Below are positions 48,192 through 58,560 of a stretch of 64,000 nucleotides of DNA, piece by piece (position 1 is the first letter of the stretch; each line of letters starts with the position of its first letter). The stretch spans positions 79,005,018 to 79,069,017 of the forward strand of contig OZ026516.1 of assembly GCA_964019695.1 (NCBI GenBank), read 5' to 3'. This DNA comes from Loripinus fragilis. Its lineage: Eukaryota; Mollusca; Bivalvia; Lucinida; Lucinidae. The position numbers were made by a program, and so were the translations under genes. The notes under the pieces were generated by a model. The model was not told the DNA's origin and made no database searches. It saw nothing but the letters and a program-made list of their open reading frames with translations.

Positions 48192-49006
48192 ATGAGAACC
48201 TGTTGGTCAAATATTGAAGAATTCCCATCAGTGCTTGCTCTGATTATTGTATCAATTGCCCATGTTCAAGCTTTAGATTATCTTATAGATGTAGGTGACC
48301 ATTATCCAATCAAGCAACCACCAAGAAGAGTGACTGTGGTATTTGTTGAAGAAGAAAAAGTTATAAAACAAATGGAAAATCAAGGTATAATCTGACCAAG
48401 CACATCACCATTGGCCAGTCCAAAAGTACTTGTGAGGAAGAAGTCTGCCAAAGTTTGTCCTTGTGTAGATTTTTGCAGACTGAATGCCATTTCTACCAAG
48501 GATGCTTTTCCATTGCCTCAAGTCTCTCACTGTCTGGACTCTGTCACTGGAGCCACCATGTTCTCCTGCTTCGATGTCACGTCAGGCTATCACCAGATAC
48601 CTGTCAAAGAATCAGACATCCCAAAGACTGCATTCTCCACAAAGTATGGATTGTAGGAATATATTTCTATGCCCATGGGCCTGACTAATAGTCTGGCAAC
48701 ATTAGAAAGCTTAATGGAACTAGCACTCTCAGGGCTTCAGTGGCACACATGTTGATTTATTTAGACAACATTGTAGTTTTTGGATCTACCTTTGATGAAC
48801 CTCTGCAAAGGGTAGAGGAAGTTTTCAACAGGATAAGGACAGCAGGGCAGAAGTTAAAGCCACAGAAATGTCAGTTCTTTCAGAAAGAGGTTGATTTTCT
48901 GGGACATCTGGTTTCCCTAGAGGGACTAAGGCCCAACCCTTATACTATTGTGAAAGTAGAACAATGGCCTTTACCAACAAACGTGACAGACGTCAGACGC
49001 ATCTAA
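48192..49006 (+). pseudogene. Gypsy reverse transcriptase remnant, copy 1
   Basis: Family landmarks visible: VGDHYPIKQPPRRV, a K..CVDFCRLNAISTKDAFPL-type segment, SCFDVTSGYHQIPV, SMPMGLTN and LIYLDNIVVFG. The catalytic YxDD is YLDN here (second Asp to Asn). A TAG stop follows KYGL where the family normally continues, and there are frameshifts near 48400-48460 and 48740. Reverse transcription would be impossible from this copy. The TAG and YLDN are shared with copy 2 at 59477-59850. Confidence 0.85.
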
Positions 49007-49015
49007 GGCCTGGGA

Positions 49016-49560
49016 AATTATTACAGACGTTTCGTTAAGAATCACTCCCAGCTGGTCAGACCACTGACAGATCTCACTCTAGAGGGAATGAGCTTTGCAT
49101 GGACAGTGGCGTGTCAACATTCTTTTGATGCCTTGAAACAGGCATTGACAGGCTCTTATGAAATGGCATACCCAAAAGATTCAGGGCAATACATTCTAGA
49201 CACAGATGCCATTGATGGCCAGATCACGGGCATATTGAGTCAGATCCAGGATGGATGTGGGCGTATTATAAGCTATGGCAGCAGAACATTGGGAAGGGCA
49301 GAGAAGAATTACTTCATTACAGATTAGAACTACTAGCTTTCCGACGCTTTGTAGAATACCATCAGCAATCTTTGTTAGACTGCACCTTTGTAGTCAGAAG
49401 TGACCATCAAGCTTTGGTCTGGTTGTTCAAGTTGAAAGAGCCCAAAGGCAGAATTGCCCAATGGATCAAACTGTTGTCAGAATATGAATGTAATATTGAA
49501 TACCGTCCTGGTACTAAGCACGCAAATGCAGATGCTTTGAGAGGGTGTCCAAATCCATAG
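49016..49560 (+). pseudogene. Gypsy RNase H remnant, copy 1
   Basis: Begins NYYRRFVKNHSQLVRPL, followed by FAWTVACQHSFDALK, an LDTDA segment (family D-A-S catalytic region, altered), RIISYGSRTLGRAEKNY, then in another frame LELLAFRRFVEYHQ, VRSDHQALVWL and IEYRPGTKHANADAL. Stops or frameshifts at about 49004, 49326 and 49558. Corresponds to the tether and RNase H of a Ty3/gypsy pol. Confidence 0.8.
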
Positions 49561-49905
49561 GACTGTTGATGTTCCAAAGATGACAACTTTGAACAATTGC
49601 AGTGTGGCCCATGTATGAAATATCAGAAACGAATGGTAGATATGTACTTTGAAACACTTAATGGTGAAATAATAGAACAAAACCCATCGAGCATCATTCA
49701 AATGGCCACTACACGTTCAAGTTTGACAACAGCTTGTGAGACAGTAGGTAGAGAAGAATGTTCTGCACTCAATCGTGGACAGAGTAAAATTGTAGATTTC
49801 AATGTTGCAATCCGCTCTGTAGCTGAAAAGCAGCAATCAGATGATAACCTGAAGTTTATCTCTGAGGCTCTAGAGAATGGGTCCCGGTAGTGTCACTCTG
49901 AAGTT

Positions 49906-51116
49906 ATGGCAATGAATCCAATCATTCATCAATACTGGAGTATCTGTGGGTCGCTTGAGATGCATGATGAATGTTTATATAAACTGTTCTATCAGGGCAA
50001 TGGAATGGGCTCTTTCTTACAGCTAATTATCCCCGTCCAGTTGAAGGGACAGATTTTACATCAAATGCACAACAACGTTCTTTCTGGGCAAATTAGGGAA
50101 AGGAAAACACGAGTGAAAAACTCAACAACTGTTTTACTGCTATAGGATGCATGATGACATTCAGCAATGGTTAAAAACTTGCCTTGAATGCCAAGTCAAT
50201 AAAAAACCACAGAAGTTACCTTGAGCCCCATTTGGTCGGTGCACCTATGGATTGTTTCTCAACAGATTTTTTGGACCTGCCTGGTAATAAATATATTCTG
50301 GTAGTTACTGATAGTTTCACCAAATGGGTTGAGATATGTGCTCTTCTGGACCAGAGTGCCAAACGCTGTGTGAGTGTTCTTCTGAATGAAGTGATTGGTC
50401 ATTTTGGTACTCCACTTTGATAGCATACACTCCGACCAAGGACATAACTAATGAGGACTTTTTTCCGCCAGTTGCATGAATTATAAGAAATTAAGATAGA
50501 GCCAACATCCATCGGCAATGCTAGGGGCAAGGGCCAGACAGAGAGGTTCAATAGAACCCTTCTCAGCATGTTTCTAAAGGCGAACAAGAAAATTGGGACC
50601 TTAATCTTGGTTGTCTCGCAAGCACATATAGGGCAACTCCTCACAATGCCACCAGTTTAACACCAAACTTACTCATGCTTTGGCGAGAAGTGTGCCTACT
50701 CATTGAAGTAATATATGAAACCAACACAAGTACCAGCAAACCTATTTCCACCTACTGTCAGTATGTTGCAGATCTGCAATCAAACATACGGAAGGCACAT
50801 AACCTCGCCCCTAGACATTTGAATGAACAAGCTTTGAGACATAACATAAGGACATTTATGATTCAAAGCTTGTTTTTCACCAGTACAAGGAAGGGTATGT
50901 GGTGTGGTATCTAAATGAAGCACGCTTCGAGGGTCTGTCTCCTAAGTTACAGGTTACATATTTGGGTCCATGCCTTATAACAAAGAAACTAAACGATCTG
51001 GTATTCAAGATCCAAGTCTCAAAGTTTGGACATACATGTGTTGTTCATCATGACAATCTTAGGCGTTTTGAAGGCAAAGCATATCCTAAATGGATTGATA
51101 CCTGTAAAGCACTATA
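49906..51116 (+). pseudogene. Gypsy integrase remnant, copy 1
   Basis: A damaged zinc-binding part is seen (HQMHNNVLSG at 50062 onwards, TCLECQ near 50180), then the core with MDCFSTDFLDLPGNKYILVV, TDSFTKWVEI and, beyond several frame changes, GQTERFNRTLLSMF (the conserved Glu region). The C-terminal part YLGPCLITKKLNDLVFKI and RRFEGKAYPKWI is at 50956-51100. Many frameshifts; inactive. Confidence 0.8.
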
Positions 51117-51674
51117 CGAGGGCTGTTCAAATATGAATGCAAGTAAGTAATGGTGCAAAGATCAGGAATCGATACAATCAAGTACCACACCTGACCCAGG
51201 ATACCAATGGGAAAGTGACAAACTCACAGAAGACACCACAAACGAGAGCCAAGAGGTCAGCCCTTTCCCAGCAGGTGACCACAAAGCACATATAAACAGA
51301 CGTGCACAAAACATAGCAAACACAAGACAGAACAAAAACATAAAAGATCCACAAAAGAAGTACTGCCTTGGAACGGTCAGTAAAATATTTTACTGGAGGG
51401 CTTAAACCGGTTTAACGGCGCCAACCTCACCCTTAATTCAGATGTGGATCAAGACACATAGATATTTGGTTTGCATGAAAGACCCCTAACTTATCAATGC
51501 ATCATCTCCTAAAACATATAAATCAAGATATAACAAGGAGATAAAGCAAGGATAAGGACTCAACAGTAAATTAAACTGAATACAGGAGCAAAAGAAATCC
51601 AACAGGTAAACCCCGGTGGGCCCGACAAACAGCCAAAGCATCAGGCCCCTACCATCTCATCAATAGATAAGTCT

Positions 51675-53579
51675 TTAAGTCGGAACCATCATAGAGTCTG
51701 AAGTCCGACCCACCGGCGTGCAATTAAAGAGGAAAGCAAAGTTGCAAACCGTGATTGGGTTGACTACCAAGCATGCAGTCTGTTGCAATACATTAATGTT
51801 ATAGCCAATCTTTTTATAATGGGAAATTATTTTAATGAACTGCGCTGAAAAATTATTAGAGCCAACAATCTTCTTCAACTTATACATCAAGTCACCATAG
51901 AAATCAGGTTCCGAAAGTCCTTGGCGCAAGAGAGATTTAAGTCCAACTTGGAATTTAGAAATCAAATCATAGTATCGTCTATAAAATTTTGAAAATGTTT
52001 TGCGAAGTTTATGATACCGATAGCCTTGTTTAAGAAGTTTCTGAGTTAACAATTTATTGCGAGTGTTGAAGTCAGCAACATAGCTAGATGCTCTAGCAAA
52101 ACGAATGAGTTGAGAGATATAGACTCCATAGGATGTAGAACGAGGAACATCACCATCTAAAAATGGGAAATTGACAATTTCAAAATTAAAGTCGTCACGT
52201 TTATCATAAATTTTGGTAGAAACAATATCATTAGAAATTGACAAATGCAAGTCTAAAAATGCGGCTTCAGTATCAGAGGCATTGGCTTTATTAAGTTGGA
52301 GCTCAGAAGGGTATATTTGACTAACCATATTGTCAAAATAAACATTATTAATATTTAAAATATCGTCCAAATATCTGGAAGTAGTGTTAAACGCATCAAT
52401 AACATCAGCCTGCTTATCATCAGAAAGAGACATCATAAAGTCCCTTTCATAACAAAACAGGAATAAATCTGCAACCAGGGGAGCACAATTAGTGCCCATA
52501 GGAATCCCAACAACTTGTTTATAGAGCTTGGTGCCAAATCGAATAAAAATATTGTCCAACAAAAAGGTCAGCGCATCACATACATTTTGACACGACCATG
52601 CATGATATTTTTAGGGTTTTCTGAAGTAAAGAATGCATTTCTGTCACTACATGCAAGGTAAGGAGAGCCTTCTCTCTGGAAGGTATTTTCAATAAGATCA
52701 ATAAGTTTATCTTTAATTAAATTATGAGGTAAAGTAGTGTAAAGAGTAGAAAAATCATAAGTAGACAAACTGGTCGCATTGAAATCTCTAGCTTTAAGTT
52801 TATCTAAAATTTCACCTGAATTTTTAATCAACCAAAATAGGTTTTTACCGGATCTCTCATATACCTTTTCACAATATTTGATAACATGTTTTTTAACAGC
52901 TGTAAGACACGAGGTTAACAATTTAGAAAGTTCTGTTGTCGTACAAGAACTAGAATTTGCAATAAATCTTGCTTTATAGGTTTTTTTTTATGGAGTTTAG
53001 GTAACCAGTACAACGTAGGAACTTTGTCTTGATTTTCTTTAGCTTTGACACCAAAATGTAGGGCTGTATGACAACCATGCCCATCAACAATCACCCTTTC
53101 ACTTAAAGAAGGCTGCAGTGTATAGGCATTAGTGTCAACAAGCTCACGCTTAAGAGTATTAATATAATACAATCGTCAAACAACTACAACATTGTTAGCA
53201 GCTTTATCTGCTGGAACCAAAACATAGTTCATATGAAAATCCTGGATACCTCGTTTAAGATGATGAAAAGAAGATTTAGGTTTAGATGTGTATTATGAGA
53301 GTAAAATGAAATACGAGTATCAATAATTTTAAAAATGTTAATCTTCCATTCCTTCAAAGCATCAGGTTCAACATTTTCCCGTTTGCACCAACGATTACTG
53401 AAGTCATTTAAAGAAGCAGCGGTCTCTCTACGGCATTTAGAGAAATCAATATTAGAGGGAAATCTATATTTAGGACCTTTAGAAATGATATTGCGAACTC
53501 TAGCGTCAGGAATGACATTTAGATTACCTGTAATAACATGCCCTGCAGAGGGATATAAATAATTTGAATTTTTACAATC
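51675..53579 (-). pseudogene. Reverse transcriptase of Penelope-like copy 2, with frameshifts
   Basis: The longest intact block is 295 codons (51675-52562), from MLDNIFIRFGTKLYKQVVGI through MGTNCAPLVADLFLF, SRYLDDILNIN, FLDLHLSI and RFARASSYVADFNTRN to ...MMVPT. Upstream blocks in other frames carry LYWLPKLHKK (52915-53172) and YDFSTLYTTLPH (52568-52921). Interruptions: a frameshift in the A-run near 52610 (copy 1 differs in length there too), one near 52918, an in-frame TGA at about 53174 shared with copy 1, and a frameshift near 53290. The catalytic YLDD is intact. The protein ends without a C-terminal endonuclease. Confidence 0.8.
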
Positions 53580-54304
53580 TCAGGAGGCAGGAGTATTGGA
53601 ATCTATATCTAAATCATTTACAATTTTATTAAAGTTAAATATCGTAGACCTTATTGGTTTGTTATATTTATAACAAATGATAGGAGTTTCAGAATTATTA
53701 AAGTAATTTGGAATAGATGAAATCACTGAATTATCCTTGAAGATACTATGTAAATCAATAAACTCAATACCTTTGTTAATGAATGGAATTTTGATAAAAT
53801 GTCGTTTATGGTTGACCTCAGAATCGATATAAGGACAAAGGAAATGTTGAACATAACACCTTGTAAGGAGTGCTGCTTTATATAATTTGTTTGCTCTATC
53901 ATAAAGTTTATTAGCCTCTAACTCTAAATTGCGTAAAACTGAGATAGGCAAGGAACTTAAAAATGAAAATAAGCCATGTCGACCATGATTAGTTAAAGCC
54001 AAAGAAAGATCCTTTAGAGAAGTATTTAAGCGTTTTTCAGTACAAATTTTGCGCTTAATGTTGCCATTTTTACGTTTACCATGAGATCTACTAGTACGTT
54101 TTTTACATTCCAAAACAGAAAAAACATCAAAATCTGGCATTTTAGAAATGTTGCCTTCATGGTATATATTATCATTAAAGCCTAAAGGAAAAGGTGATTG
54201 CAAAAATTTAATCCATTTAAGTTCAGTTTCATGTCTCTTAATATTTTTTAATCTAGTTGATGAATTTGGATCATATATAATTTTTTCAACCGGCTGAATT
54301 ACAA
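53580..54304 (-). pseudogene. N-terminal part of the Penelope-like ORF; possible end of a GIY-YIG nuclease
   Basis: The open frame runs from the truncation point (VIQPVEKIIYD) through KRHETELKWIKFLQ, SPFPLGFNDNIYHEGNIS and a basic segment to RHFIKIPFINKGIEFIDL, stopping at a TGA (53580-53582); the same frame then continues DCKNSNYLYPSAGHVITG. The 'E..WI..L....P.G(L/F)N' pattern resembles the last helix of GIY-YIG nucleases. If correct, the nuclease lay N-terminal to the reverse transcriptase, as described for Naiad/Chlamys-type Penelope elements. The catalytic GIY-YIG motif itself would be in the missing 5' part, so this is inference. Confidence 0.5.
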
Positions 54305-55596
54305 TTCATAACTTTCTTCACATATAAGCTACGACAAAATGGTAAACGTTACTATAAAGGACTGTATGTCACCTTTAAACTGGTACCAGACCTAAAGAAA
54401 GACACAGTTTACTTATCGAGTTATAGCACTTTGAATCAGGGTCACGTTAGTATACTTACAAACCCAATGCTTTGAACATACCAGTGATATAGTCGAGCGT
54501 ATAATTCTTCGATAAACTGATGAAAATTCTTGAAATTTTTATGGAAGTATCCCCATATTCTTATATGATGATTCTGTGAAGGTTGCAAAAATCCGACATG
54601 CTTTTGTTAAATTACAACGAATCGTTTTCTCTAAAGTCTCCTTATGTTTGCAAATAAATGGTTAACAAAACACCACCTTGCAGTTTTCAGCTACACTTAT
54701 CTCTAATAAAATGCACGAAGCAACATTTAAACTACTTTTAACTTAAAGACAATATGTTGATCGCTCATAATGAGTTGCTACTACAAATTATTGATGGATA
54801 GTGGGTAATTTTTAAACGCTGAAAAGCATTTTTATTAAGTAAAAATGTCTAAAGTGAAGGGGTTATAGAAGTTCTACTTATTGTGTTTTCATAATATTGA
54901 GACTTTATTCTAAATTTGAACGTAAACTTTAAGTTTGACCACTATATGTGTAATTTACAATAAAATTACTCACCTGGTCGTGAGGACTAGACAGATTGAG
55001 CATATTTTAATTAATGTAAACATGTCATTAAGAAACAGAAAATTGCTTGAAAAATGATATAACATGTGATAACCCTGTAAATAAAGGCCGGCGCGTTTTG
55101 AAAACTCCCTTATGACATATATTGCATGTTTTCAGCAAAATGCAAATAAAAATGTACAGTGATGTTCATTATTACATCACCAGTAGATAACTCAAAATGA
55201 CGTCTATTATAAAATTAATGACGTCACAAATGTGCCTGTTCACTAGAGATAGAAAAAAGATTATATAAACTTTTTCCTGCAAGCATTTTTGGGATTGTTA
55301 CTTAAACTTGCATCTAAAATTTGGTGTCATTTTGTCACAAACTTACAAAGATATGACATTATATCCGTAATGTACCAAAACGTGTGTTGCAATTTGCTCT
55401 AGAAAGACTTCAGTATACTGGAGCGGCCTTTATATACGGGTCTGTAACTCGAGAAAAATAGTGAGTGTTTCTTTATGTTTGGTGTCATTTTAAAGGCGAC
55501 AAGTAGTTCTTTCCAGAAAGGTATGACATTTTGTCGTAGCATATACGTGAAGAAAGTTATGAAGCTACTTGCATTCATATTTGAACAGCCCTCGTA

Positions 55597-56094
55597 GTGT
55601 CATCAGAATGTATAATTTTAAACAATATCTGCACTTTCATATACTACTAATATTCTTATTGAACAATTTCATAGAATTAGTTTCATTCCATTCAGCGAGA
55701 TTAGATAACTACCATTTCATTCCTATATTCCAGAGGATGTCTCAAATAAGAGCCAGCTCATTGACGAATCTGAGAGGAAGAGCCTACAAACGTCTTCATT
55801 GTCAGGGCCCAAATCCATGCATTGGAGAAAAAAGGTGTGTTGAGTCTCATGTTTATAAAAATCCACCTGCCCTTGGAAAGATCACCATTTTTATGCAAAA
55901 TATGCACCTTCAGGTGCACCACACAGGAAGATTTAGAAAAGCATGTCCTCCGTTTTGGTTCTCACAACATGCCACAAACGGAGTATCAGATTCAAAATAG
56001 AGAGGCAGATTTCGACATTGAGACGTTTCTACTACATTCTACAAATCTGTATTATGTAACAGCTATTTGTATGCAGTGTCTAAATGGAGAGTGA
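55597..56094 (+). pseudogene. C2H2 zinc-finger-like coding remnant
   Basis: Between frames in this stretch, one (55822-56094) contains CKICTFRCTTQEDLEKH then VLRFGSH (55894-55965), matching a C-x2-C-x12-H-x6-H finger. An upstream frame, EDVSNKSQLIDESERKSLQT near 55734, looks like its preceding linker. It lies immediately beyond the TA element that interrupts gypsy copy 1, so it may be the 3' coding end of that element or an unrelated fragment. No intact gene. Confidence 0.4.
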
Positions 56095-58373
56095 ACATAT
56101 TTGGCGAGAAAGGAGAAGACATGTGCACTACACTGCAGCTTTTACAGCCACACACACGCAACTGAACACACCTCCACCTATTCAGAGACAAACCAATACA
56201 CCACTCTAAGACGAAAATGTATGGGAATACATTTAAGTTAAAACTTGATACAAAACATCAGCAAAAACAAGCCATATTTTACTCACTATAACTAGATATG
56301 TCGTGCATACAGGAGCAGAAATAAATCATATCTCAAACAAAGCATAAGTTTATTACAAACTCTCAAACAAGTATAGGGTATGTAAATAATTATGACAAAA
56401 ATCGCTATCTATAAAAATTTTGGAAAGCAGCTGTATATGATGGGTCCCACACATAATTCTGCTGATATGACCATCACACCAACTGGAGTGGTAACGCAGT
56501 CAACTGTCCCACTTTTAGCTAATTTGCCACTACTTTGACATCAAGAGTAATGTCTCCTGCATATAACATTGCCTCAGAATTTCCCACGCCTTCATTGCCC
56601 TCAGTTAACTCACTAATGCCAGCAGCGTTGAGTAGTAGCCTGACAACAACTGCTATGGTAGGTCATGCTTTACCATCCCCAGTTCTACCATAAGGATGTC
56701 ATCCTTTATATGGGACAGTCATAGCAACTCCAGCTGTTCTGGGTACATCAGTTAATCAGGGTATACCTAGTATGACACTTACCCAAGCAACAGTCCCTAC
56801 ATCATCATTTCCCCAAACCTAAACACAGTCATCCAATTATTATCTATCCAAAATATGGAACATCAACAAGGACTTCGCCTATTTCCACAGCTGTTTATAG
56901 CCCTAAATATCTCACTTCTGACACCAAAAATATGTAACACCCTTCTGCTAGTTACGTTACTTTCGTGAGGTCCGAGGTAAGAAACAATACAGGGTTCACT
57001 TTAAAATATCAGTAAACAACTTTAATAAAACCTTTTTAGTGCGAGAATTGACATGTGATATGCAGCGCTAAACTGATCGCATGAGTCGGTCATTCCCCTA
57101 CCATTTAATATATCCTGATTCTGAAATCCAAATTGAAATATTCTTGAAATTTCCTATCTCTTAACGCACAACCAATCCCAATCGCTACCAAGCAGATTCC
57201 CTTACAATCAAGTTGAGCACTGCTTATATAGAGAATACCCCAACTTGCTGGAATCAGCACCCAACACGTCACATTGCCACAAACAGATGCGAACACTAGC
57301 GGTTGAGATGTTGGGATCGCGCATGTTGGTTGCTGAAACCAGCAAAACCAACAAGAATGGTTGGGAAAAATTGAACCTGACGACATATAACAGATGAAAT
57401 ATGTGAAATACTGAAATGGTTATCTACACAAAATGTAGAATTCACTTGTAGAATCTAAGTTGATGAGGTAAACAAGATTTAATTCAGCCCACTGGATGAA
57501 CCTTTAAACAAAAATTATTGATCCATACTTAAATGCAGCGTGGTCACTATTTTAGATAGAAATCAATATGCTCTTAAAGCACTAAACATCAATACCCATA
57601 CAGACGAGCAGGTTGGGATAGGGTAAGGTCCTGGGAGTTCCTGACAATTATAACAAAATCTTAGGCTTCAGAAACGAAACACCACTTTAAAGAGGGCATG
57701 CTACATTACATTGTTAAAGATGCTAAAGTGGCACATTTCAGGACTCTTTCAGATAAGATATGAACATATGAGATGGGTACTAAAAGAAACGTCTATGTAA
57801 ACGAATATTCTTACGAGTACCCCTGCATACGTATACAAAAAACATGCTAAATGTTGAGTATCTTTAGTTTTATATCCTTTGCATTTCACTTATGATCAAT
57901 GTGACAGCCCCTAAAATATTTGTGCACATAACATGGGCGCAGAATCATCCTTAAACATGCGTATTCAGCTATCCATTTGGCCTAGCTACGTAATTATAGT
58001 AAGGTCTTGATCTACTTTCATACACAATGCATGTCTGTGAACAGCGAAGCCTCTGGCGAGAATGTGCAGCCTTATCTAAGTCTACACTGTTTGCCTATGT
58101 GACGGGTACCACACTCTAGCCTTACAGTAATTTTTGATCGTGAACTCCTATATGGAGGCTGCAACAGTTTTAAAGATGTGAGATCCTTGAATGTGTTTTC
58201 TCCCGATGTTTAAAGGTGTTGTCAAATGTTTATATTTTGTAACATGAATATAATAATGGCACAATGAACTCACTTTAATGGAATGCTCATATATTATTGT
58301 CCTTTATGGTATGTTTTACATATGTTGCTCATGAGCCTGTATAGCTTAATGTGAATGAAGTGTTTCTTTCTTT
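56095..58373. other. Unassigned DNA with a Ser/Thr/Pro-rich degenerate stretch
   Basis: At about 56545-56820 one plus frame reads as low-complexity Ser/Thr/Pro/Ala sequence (for example SEFPTPSLPSVNSLMPAALS), interrupted by stops; it could be a decayed linker or gag-like segment of the neighbouring gypsy element. The rest, including the 93-codon minus-strand frame at 57105-57386, is unrecognised. Confidence 0.35.
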
Positions 58374-58515
58374 CTTAAAGACTTATCTGTAGATCCCGAT
58401 GTCATGTTTTTGGTCAGGCCCATCCCGGCTTCGATATTCAGTTGTACATATTGTTGAGTCCCTATCTCTATTTAATCTGGAAATTGAAGCTGAAAATTAA
58501 AAACACATTTTTGAT
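58374..58515 (+). mobile_element. Penelope-like 3' tail fragment, divergent family
   Basis: AAAGACTTATCTGTAGATCC and ATATTCAGTTG-TACATATTGTTGAGTCC align with the start of the Penelope tail after the stop codon (AAAGACTTATCTATTGATG; TATTCAGTTT..TTACTGTTGAGTCC). A closer copy of the last part sits at 59930-60030, so the two flank gypsy copy 2 as direct repeats. Confidence 0.6.
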
Positions 58516-58560
58516 AACAGGACCTTCTCCTAATTTTGAATAAAGATACAATTTGATAAT

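Larger units (their letters stand above)
48180..51116 (+). mobile_element. Degenerate Ty3/gypsy-type LTR element, copy 1 (pol)
   Basis: Reverse transcriptase, RNase H and integrase remnants appear in the usual Ty3/gypsy order, split into short frames by stops and frameshifts. No LTR is identified and the gag/protease part is missing upstream. The integrase C-terminal part is interrupted by the TA-flanked element beginning at 51117. Dead. Confidence 0.85.
51148..54304 (-). mobile_element. Penelope-like retroelement, copy 2 (longest)
   Basis: Minus-strand copy running 3' to 5' from the tail (TTTGCACCATTACTTACTT end at 51148) to about 54304. Inserted into the left TIR of the TA element: the intact right arm reads GCAAGTAGCTTCATAAC, while the left is split as GCAAGTA / TTCATAAC. 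It contains the same reverse transcriptase as copy 1 plus about 750 bp of additional upstream coding sequence. The 5' end is probably truncated. Confidence 0.88.
51117..55594. mobile_element. TA-flanked long-TIR element inserted in gypsy copy 1, split by Penelope copy 2
   Basis: Left end: TA then CGAGGGCTGTTCAAATATGA-ATGCAAGTA (51117-51145). Right end (55563-55594, then TA) is the exact reverse complement. The left arm resumes at 54305 with TTCATAACTTTCTTCAC and CTACGACAAAATG, matching the inner right arm (about 55440-55560 reversed) over some 150 bp. Without the Penelope insertion the element would be about 1.3 kb. CGAGGG ends and TA duplication suggest a mariner/Tc1-type element. No transposase is seen in 54450-55440. 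Confidence 0.85.
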
